64,000 bases of DNA from Ceriagrion tenellum. Taxonomy: Eukaryota > Arthropoda > Insecta > Odonata > Coenagrionidae. This document shows positions 57,141-64,000 of this stretch, piece after piece (positions within the stretch are counted from its first letter, which is position 1; each line of letters starts with the position of its first letter). Under the pieces are notes generated by a model. It did not search any database and was not told the origin of the DNA. It worked only from the letters and a program-made list of their open reading frames with translations. The position numbers were made by a program, and so were the translations under genes. The stretch is taken from the NCBI GenBank assembly GCA_963169105.1, contig OY720640.1:116112085-116176084 (forward strand). The letters are read 5' to 3'.

Positions 57141-57324
57141 GATGCTTGACGACGTGTCGCTTGAAGACGTGTCGCATCAAGTTATGATGCCCCAATTACT
57201 CATGCGTGAGACCCGAAACTTTTTGCGGATTTTCTAAAGCATTTCTGATTTTTTTTATGTTGAGTAGAAAGAGTAAGTCCGGAAACTCAGACATGCTCAA
57301 CTTACGGTCCTTTTGAGTCTCGGA
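57141..57324. other. Short unrecognised spacer
   Basis: It contains two near-repeats of a TTGAAGACGTGTCGC-like unit at 57148-57182. Nothing else recognised. Confidence 0.4.
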
Positions 57325-57485
57325 GGCTACACGCTAGGATTAGGTTGCTTGAGAAATTCAGAACTGATATCTTGCGGAGCGACATACAGAATATTATCAT
57401 GACTCCCCACTACATCTCTAGGTCTGACAGATGCGATAAATTAAGAGAGATATACGGCCAATCAGATAGGTTAAATCTCCATTAA
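57325..57485 (+). mobile_element. LINE family L-D fragment
   Basis: It reads the sense of the L-D codons seen at 6880-7020 (CTCGGAGGCTACA, AGAACTGATAT, GACATACAGAATATTATCAT, CTCTAGGTCTGACAG). No 3' tail. Confidence 0.65.
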
Positions 57486-57852
57486 ATCATTAACTCCATA
57501 ACATTCGAAGGTTTGTGCTCTTCTCCTTCTATATTGCCTTTGTTTCGTTTCCCACGGACTGCACAGGTAATGTTAAAAAACAGTTTTCTAAGACTATTTT
57601 CAGCAACTGAAGTGATGTTGCCAACCGTGAAGAAAGGCTTCGAACACTAAACAGCGTATTGCGCAGAACACCTAGGTAACGACCTAACGTTAAACTGCCT
57701 CGACAGTTTTTCACTTTCAGTAAAAATAAAAATTAAGCATTCCAAAATTTTTATTCGAAAATACAAATTGTAGACAGCGAAAAACACAATAAACTGAAGA
57801 ACAGGCATACTTCCGATTCGATTATCAGCGATTGATCCTCATCCGCCGTCTG
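57486..57852. other. Unrecognised sequence
   Basis: Nothing recognised. Confidence 0.45.
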
Positions 57853-58340
57853 CATCTACATCTACGTCTACGTAATACCCTGCGAGCCACCACGAGGGTG
57901 GATGGCAGGGGGTGAAATCGCCAAACATGCACTTTTGACATACAACTAGGATATTTAATGGAGACACTCTAGATAATAGGGTCACATGAAGCTAGATGGT
58001 TAGTATCTACATAATAATGAAGGGAGTATTTGTTGTTATTACATGAATCATGCGCTACAGACTACTCTTAACTATATTTCACCTACCTATCCCTTTGCTA
58101 CGCTGCCTATTGTTCTCTCTTGTGGTACCCGAGAAAAATGACATTTTAAATCTATCGGGAGGACAATCTATCTCTCTAATCTTGTTAATCTGATCAAACC
58201 TAGCACAATACGCAGGGGTTCTTAATATATATCTTAGGTCATCAGCGAACAAATCGGTTTCGAATTTACTTGAAAGGTTTATCCTAAGTTTCAACCTACA
58301 TTCCGATAGTAATTCCCAACCTAGTTCTTGTAGTAGAGCT
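57853..58340 (-). mobile_element. LINE L-B, 5'-truncated 3' end
   Basis: Tail complement (CATCTACATCTACGTCTACG), stem-loop, UTR, and frame 58396-58079 reading LQELGWELLSECRLKLRINL and LRYILRTPAYCARFD. Truncated at about 58340. Confidence 0.78.
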
Positions 58341-61300
58341 GGACAACTAGAAAAAACGATGTTTTTCTCGTTTGAAAGAAATCTTCGTTTTTTCATTTTA
58401 TTTGGAAGGACTTTTTTCCAATCCCTTTACTTCTTAAAAGAATATCACCTGCAGTATTTCAACATTAGGATAAGTTGCTTTATCATGGACATAACGAGTA
58501 GCTTATATAGCTTACTTTTTTCTAACTTTCAAATAGATCCCAAAAAAACGTGCGATGGATTTCCCAGAGGGGAACTAAGCCCACTACGTGGCAGAAAAGA
58601 ACGGCTTCGCCTATTAAGCAATATGTTGAACATTCACTGCAAAGCTTCTATTTCTTTATTTTTGCCAAGTGTACATAACATAATTTAATGCATAGAAAGC
58701 CATCACCGAAAAAAGGAAAGAAGCTAAGAAATATTCCATAGTCCAACTAAAATTATTTAACTTTTCAAGATTATCCTTATAATTCTTAGGTGAAATAACA
58801 ATTTTTTCAGTAAAGAGGGAAGAATAACGTTTCGCCTATTAGTGGTAAGTCGTATTATGAACATTACTCTTTGTCTTTCTCTTATAAACGAGATAACGAG
58901 AAAATGGGTGTCACACAATGGGTGTCACACACAGCTCACATGATGTCCTTAACAATCAAGAGATACCAGAAGAAACAATTGATTAATACTGCCGTCAAGT
59001 CGTAAAAACCTTCTATGTATGTGATAAGAAGTAATGCACAGTTATACTGTAGGTTTATGATGTACTGCGGGATTATACATACATAGCGTACTACTATACT
59101 TCAGGATGTAATGCACTGACTCGTTATATCAATAATATATCAAACTTTTCATTTACAGTACACAAATCCGATTTTATTATTGGCATTTATAATGTACGAA
59201 TGACATGTTAAACACGAATATCTTGGTCGAGTCGAATTCACATGTGATTTTGAACACGACATATTTCACATTATGAACAAATTCATAAGAAATTTCAGTT
59301 ATTTATTTCCATTTGGCGTAAGTGTACGATTACTATTATAAATGTATGAGTTTTTATAGCCAATCGGTAGAAGAAACAAATTCTTGCATTGACTGGTAAA
59401 ATAAAACATTGGAAGGACATGAAATTTCGATAACTCTTTTCAATTATAAAAGAGTTATTTTTTTTCTAACATACCACGTCATTTGCATGAAAAGAAACTT
59501 TTTTATCATAATTTTTGCCAATGGAAAGGTGTCAATTTAGCTGCTGCTGCGATAATAAGGAGATGCCTTTTCATGTATAGATAGAAGGGATAATCCTCAA
59601 GACACGTGCACCCTTTAGCGGCTGGCATGCGACTGGTGGCCTTGGGGATTGCCCTCCATAACCCTTAGGGCTCAGCGGATGGTATACTACGGTGATTGGC
59701 CCGTGTTGCCTTTCTAAACGTCCCAACAACTCCATGGAGATATGAATGGGCGGTTGTTCCTTTTGATGATTCCGAGAACACCCCTGGTCGAAGGGAGGGT
59801 GAGAAGATCCCCCAACACAAAACCCTAATCCTATATCCTACTCTCTCTTCTCCCCCCCCTCCCCTGGACCCTACCTCAGTCTGACCATGCGTGTCGGGCC
59901 AGTGGTCGTTGTTTGGGCTGAGGCATGGCCGTCTTTTTTAATGTAAGCTTCAAAAATGTCCTCCAGAATCAAACAATATTTGCTGGATCCCAATTAAGTC
60001 TCCCACGTCCTTTTCCACGTCTATCCTCTCAGCTTGTTCGAGTAAAACTGTTTTTCTAGGGCAGTTGTGCAATATCATACTCTGAGGGAAATAAGCAAAG
60101 GGGTCCGAAGGATTTTATGGACTTGCATGCATATGGTCTGGGTTACTCGAAGGTTGTTTTTTGGGGTACCCTTCGTTTTCTTTACTTAGAATGACACAAG
60201 AAGATCAAATATTGTATCTTTTTTACTGCAGGGAGTGTTCAAGAGGAAAAAGTTCAAGTGTCGAGGAAGAAAGAAGAAAGCATTGTTTCTGATTGTCCTC
60301 CCCAGAAATGGGTGAAAAGGGAGGGTGCACTAAATTTAAAGCGTTAGAAGTGAGGGTAAAAAAGGACAAGGCGTGGACAAACATGCTCATAGGTAAATTT
60401 ATCCACTGTTGGGTGGAAATTTAAAAACTTACGAACGTCCACTTTACATCTTTTTATTTCTGTATTACAATTTAATTGTTGCTAAGCCAGACATTGAGTG
60501 GCTAATTATGTTTCAGAATACCTCTGCGACAATAAGGGGACCATCATTAATTCGTTTCTTTCGCACCACCCTCAAGTAACTCACGATTCCTTATGCCACA
60601 ACGCTATGATAAATTTAAAAAGCCGGCCGGCACGCTACTTTGCCAGATTTCAGCACTCCGGCCTTCTATGAAGACGGCCGTGGGTGAGCCTTTGGCCGTT
60701 TTCGAACTTGGCAAACGCCTAGTTAACTTGATATCAAGATATCTTGATACCTAGGCAAGCAAAGTGAAATGCTTACTTGACACTTTCGTAACCCTTTTAC
60801 GGTGGAAGAGACATCATGCGGCCTACATCTCGTAAAACATACGAAAAGCGCCATCCGTGTCCAAAATTTTTGTGGTTGATGGAAGTCGATTGCTTCTTTA
60901 AAATACTTCCCATCTGTATGCCACAAATTAAAAGGGAATATAATTTTTAAAATCTTATTGCTTATGAATAAAATAATTCTCATATACCATAATATGGTGA
61001 TTAACTATTATGCTTCGATTACTTGGGGCTGCTTAAGTGGACGGCATATCGCTCACTGTATTTCACCACAATCAACGTCTTTATGCAATACAAGGCATAA
61101 TAATATATTTTGCCTGTATGAAAAAACACGTAACAATTTATTAATGCATTACACTCCGAACAAACTACCATTGATCTTCGACTGATAACTGATAAATACG
61201 CGCGTTGTAACTATCATAGGTAATTGAGTTGAAAACAAATTACATTTACTCAAAAGGTTTATTGTCCCATTTCTTTGATGAATGCAGTGAAAATCTCTCC

Positions 61301-62559
61301 AATGCTCAAAGTTATCAACAATTATGATGTTCGTTAGCTAAAACTAATTCTGCCAATTCTGAAATTATGGCTACCTGAGCGTACTTTTCATCGGACCATA
61401 ATTCTTTCAACGAGGTCATATTTCCCTTCCAGAGCAAGGAAAACAGAATTTGTAGGTTCAATGAAGTAAACAAGGACGGTACATCTACTATGTATGGAAT
61501 TATTCACACAACTATTAGGTACCGAACCTTTTATCAGTATATTCACATTTAAAAAGCCTTTAAATATAGCGAATTCATCAATTTTTACGCAAAAATTAAT
61601 AAATATCACACAAATATACGTAGTAATGATAAAATAGTATTCATTTGAAAGTTTCTTCACTTCTATTTTCCATACAAGCCCATATAATCACACCCCGAGT
61701 TCTAACTTAAAACCTAGCAAGCATAACAAGTCTCCTTCTTCGTTGACTTGGTATCTTTCCTCGATAGCTAGTGAACAAGCGCATGCGCGTCCACGACGAG
61801 CTTTCGATGCGTACTAGGTTTCAAGGCAATATGCTTGATTTGCCTAGTTCGAAAACGGCCTTTGTAAAGTATCCTCTTGGGCGTATGGGCAACTGCGGAC
61901 GGCATGCGCGCTGGTTTGGGGACATTTATGACGAGAAAAACCCTGATTGTGGCGACGTCGAGAACTCGGGGTTTTTCTCCCCAACCATTCAGTGAATAGC
62001 ATTATGTGCGAATGTTTTTCCATCATGGTGAAGAACCAAGTAGAATTATGCTGTGAAATATTTGCAAGAAGCGATGAGTAAAACACGTAATATAAATAAT
62101 GGAAGGTTTTGTATTGCAAAACTTATCACTTAACATAATAAATACGTTACTCGTCTTGATTGACGTGTGTCACGCCGCATGCCGCCGAGGCATTCGCAGT
62201 CGATATTTTTGGCGATTTGTGTGTTGCAGCGAGTGATAATATTATATCATTAAGAAGACTGCTCTCAAAGATGATTCAATGCGAATCACCGATGTCGATG
62301 AGCCGATGCGAACTATCGATAAGAATGACATTAACGACATTATTGAACTGATTCAAAATTATGAGTGAAATTTATTTTCGAAAGGATCATAAACGACAGA
62401 GACTAGAAAAAATGTAAAAATCTGAGAATCGAAACTATAAATTTCAACACTCATTACGTTCTCTTAACGGTTGGTGGAATCTAATAAGCATGTACCTCGC
62501 CCCTCTTTGAAATGGGTCCAAGGTGGTGTTTCAATTCACCGTGGTAGTTATGTGGTGTT
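58341..62559. other. Long stretch without recognised genes
   Basis: No LINE, transposase or RNA gene is recognised. Noted structures are the dispersed repeat at 59630-59790, a palindrome TATCAAGATATCTTGATA near 60732-60749, a pair of inverted near-identical 24-bp stretches at 60692-60715 and 61838-61862, and a hairpin with 11-bp arms (GAGAAAAACCC and complement) at 61932-61979. Frames are at most 91 codons and unremarkable. Confidence 0.4.
59630..59790. repeat. Copy of the uncharacterised dispersed repeat
   Basis: The left half resembles 48640-48700 (GACTGGTGGCCTTGGGGA, CTCAGCGGATGG). The right half resembles 49545-49660 (GGTGATTGGCCCGTGT, GAATGGGCGG, GATTCCGAGAA). This copy joins the two halves, so they belong to one element. 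Confidence 0.5.
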
Positions 62560-63476
62560 TCGCAGACGACGCGGTTGTGTATGGGGATATATATTACAAA
62601 TTCCGAAGATAGCGACTCGTTAACAATCGACCTACTTGCTATTCATGCTTGGTGCAGATGGAGCAGAACATAAAAAAGTGCGTAGCAGTCAGCTTTTGGA
62701 AAAAGAAAAATAGGCAAGGTAGGACTTACAGAATCAATAATACGGAAATAATTAACGCCGAGTCTGTACTTAGTACTTAGGGGTCACAATTATTCACGAC
62801 ATATCTTGGGGAAAACATTCGGGAAATATGTGGTCAAGCATACAGGAAGCTAGGCTTTATCACGAGAATACTCAGAAAATGTGATGAGAAATTGAAAGAA
62901 AGTTATTTTTCAATCGTTAGGCCTCATCAGGAATATGCCGCCTTTGTATGGGATCTGTATGAAGCGGGATTAATATCGGAATTAGATCGCGTGCAGAGAT
63001 CTAATTCCGCAGCGGGAGCTAGGTTTGTAAAACGATGCTACGATAAGTTAACTAGTGTGTCTGGATTGTTAGAAGAATTGGGATGGGAATCGCTATCACA
63101 GCGTAGAGTAAAATATAGGCTAAATGTCTAAGCTAAATTTTAGGAAAAACATTTCTCTGACGACGTAAAAAACATACTATTAACTCCCTCGTACTACAAC
63201 AGATTAGATCACGCCAATAAAATTAGAGATAGATTGTCGAACCGATAGGTATAAAATGTCATTTTTCTGCGTACCATTCGGGACTTGACCAGGTATGATC
63301 ATCGTCATGAATAGTGCGAATAGTGAGATTAGCTAGACATCTTTCTCTTTGTATTCTCTACGTTCTTATTTAGGCATGCCGTAAATATTGATGTTTTTAT
63401 TTTTGAATGATATTTTGAATATTTTTTTAATATTTTTGAATTGGCTCGCAGGGTATTACGTAGATGTAGATGTAGT
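62560..63476 (+). mobile_element. LINE L-A copy (from the RT active-site region to the tail)
   Basis: It starts in sequence equivalent to the FADD region (GACGCGGTTGTGTATGGG), runs through YLGVTI-type and post-RT codons (frame 62892-63131: EYAAFVWDLYEAG, FVKRCYDKLTSVSGLLEELG), then 3' UTR and a shortened stem-loop with GTAGATGTAGATGTAG. A small internal duplication (GATCTAATTCCG) near 62995-63015 shifts the frame. Confidence 0.8.
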
Positions 63477-64000
63477 CTCTTACTTATCACCGTCGTTGAA
63501 AATCGGGTGTAACGTACGCGATATTCTAATCGTAAGAGAATCGGTGTCCTGGTTGACATTTTTCAACTATTATTTAAGTGTACGGTGCTATACCTGACGC
63601 TAATTCTTCGTAAACTCTGGTAGGAATTAAATCGGGACCAGGAGATTTATGGGAACTAATGGAATTCAGGTGACTTTCAATGCCACAGCGAGAAATATTA
63701 ATAGACTGCATCGCATTGTTCTATAGCCTAGTTAGTGTAGTTTAATTCTAAGAGCTTGATGTATAGACGCTTTGAAATAAATAGGTTTCAGGGTATTTGT
63801 TTTTTCTTATGTGTTGTTACCGCTTTCTCTGTGATAATTTATAATGGCGTTACCGTGTATTCATTGCCTTGAACCTCCCTTACTCGGTCCAAAAAACCTT
63901 TTGGTTATGCTTAAAACACTCTCCGAATAGTTTACTTTGGAATTCCCTTAGTGCTCTCCTTTAGGCCGAATTTTCAGCATTTGAGGTGTTTCGCATAACT
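63477..64000 (-). mobile_element. LINE L-A, RT N-terminal fragment on the opposite strand
   Basis: It matches 28194-28615 over 63590-64000 and extends about 110 bp further towards the RT. It runs off the window end. Confidence 0.65.

Noticed and set aside
60231..60345. A possible exon after TTTTTTACTGCAG (SVQEEKVQVSRKKEESIVSD reading)
   Set aside because: The acceptor match is acceptable, but there is no convincing donor, no recognised domain, and two other frames are equally short; composition alone can explain it.
1..64000. CRISPR arrays, bacterial operons or prophage
   Set aside because: No regularly spaced direct repeats, no ribosome-binding-site-led gene clusters; all recognisable elements are eukaryotic.

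Overview
The window looks like metazoan, most probably arthropod, genomic DNA. It is AT-rich, has no operon-like gene packing, and is dominated by eukaryotic transposable elements: non-LTR retrotransposons with a (GATGTA)n tail, a GIY-YIG Penelope-like element (PLE), a mariner, a piggyBac remnant and a tRNA-derived SINE. I found no complete host gene. Only two open frames look functional: a PLE polyprotein (838 codons, minus strand, 16269-18785) and a mariner transposase (349 codons, plus strand, 46721-47770). Nearly all other long frames are decayed retrotransposon pieces.

Layout. 1-8.4 kb: mostly unrecognised sequence with LINE fragments (2.5-3.0, 4.5-5.35, 6.7-7.8 kb) and a 241-bp TIR element nested in the third. 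8.4-26.1 kb: copy 1 of a large direct duplication, with LINE families L-A, L-B and L-C and a very young PLE insertion (16087-21303) made of tandem and inverted partial units. 25.9-28.6 kb: a long broken L-A LINE facing an L-A fragment of opposite strand. 28.6-35.2 kb: a fold-back, a SINE, three LINE ends, a broken YqaJ-type exonuclease and a GC-rich island. 35.2-42.4 kb: AT-rich sequence in which I see no gene. 42.8-56.3 kb: copy 2 of the duplication, which carries a complete mariner absent from copy 1 and lacks the PLE. 56.3-64 kb: more LINE fragments and about 4 kb of unrecognised sequence.

Two connected signals stand out. First, four PLE-type elements (13.85-14.19 kb with its second copy at 15.84-21.43 kb, 16.09-21.30, 22.39-22.68 and 42.41-42.64 kb) all carry a hammerhead-ribozyme-like motif. 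Their stem I sequences differ, yet each pairs within its own copy. Three of the four insertions are flanked by direct repeats of exactly 13 bp. In the autonomous PLE the motif lies inside the first codons of the polyprotein and has the core CUGAAGA instead of CUGAUGA. Second, four diverged LINE families share one 3'-terminal stem-loop, whose loop-proximal pairs change together, followed by the (GATGTA) tail.

All alignments were made by eye. Boundaries of old elements are approximate. Family names for the LINEs (L-A, L-B, L-C, L-D) and hairpin elements (HP1-HP4) are local labels.
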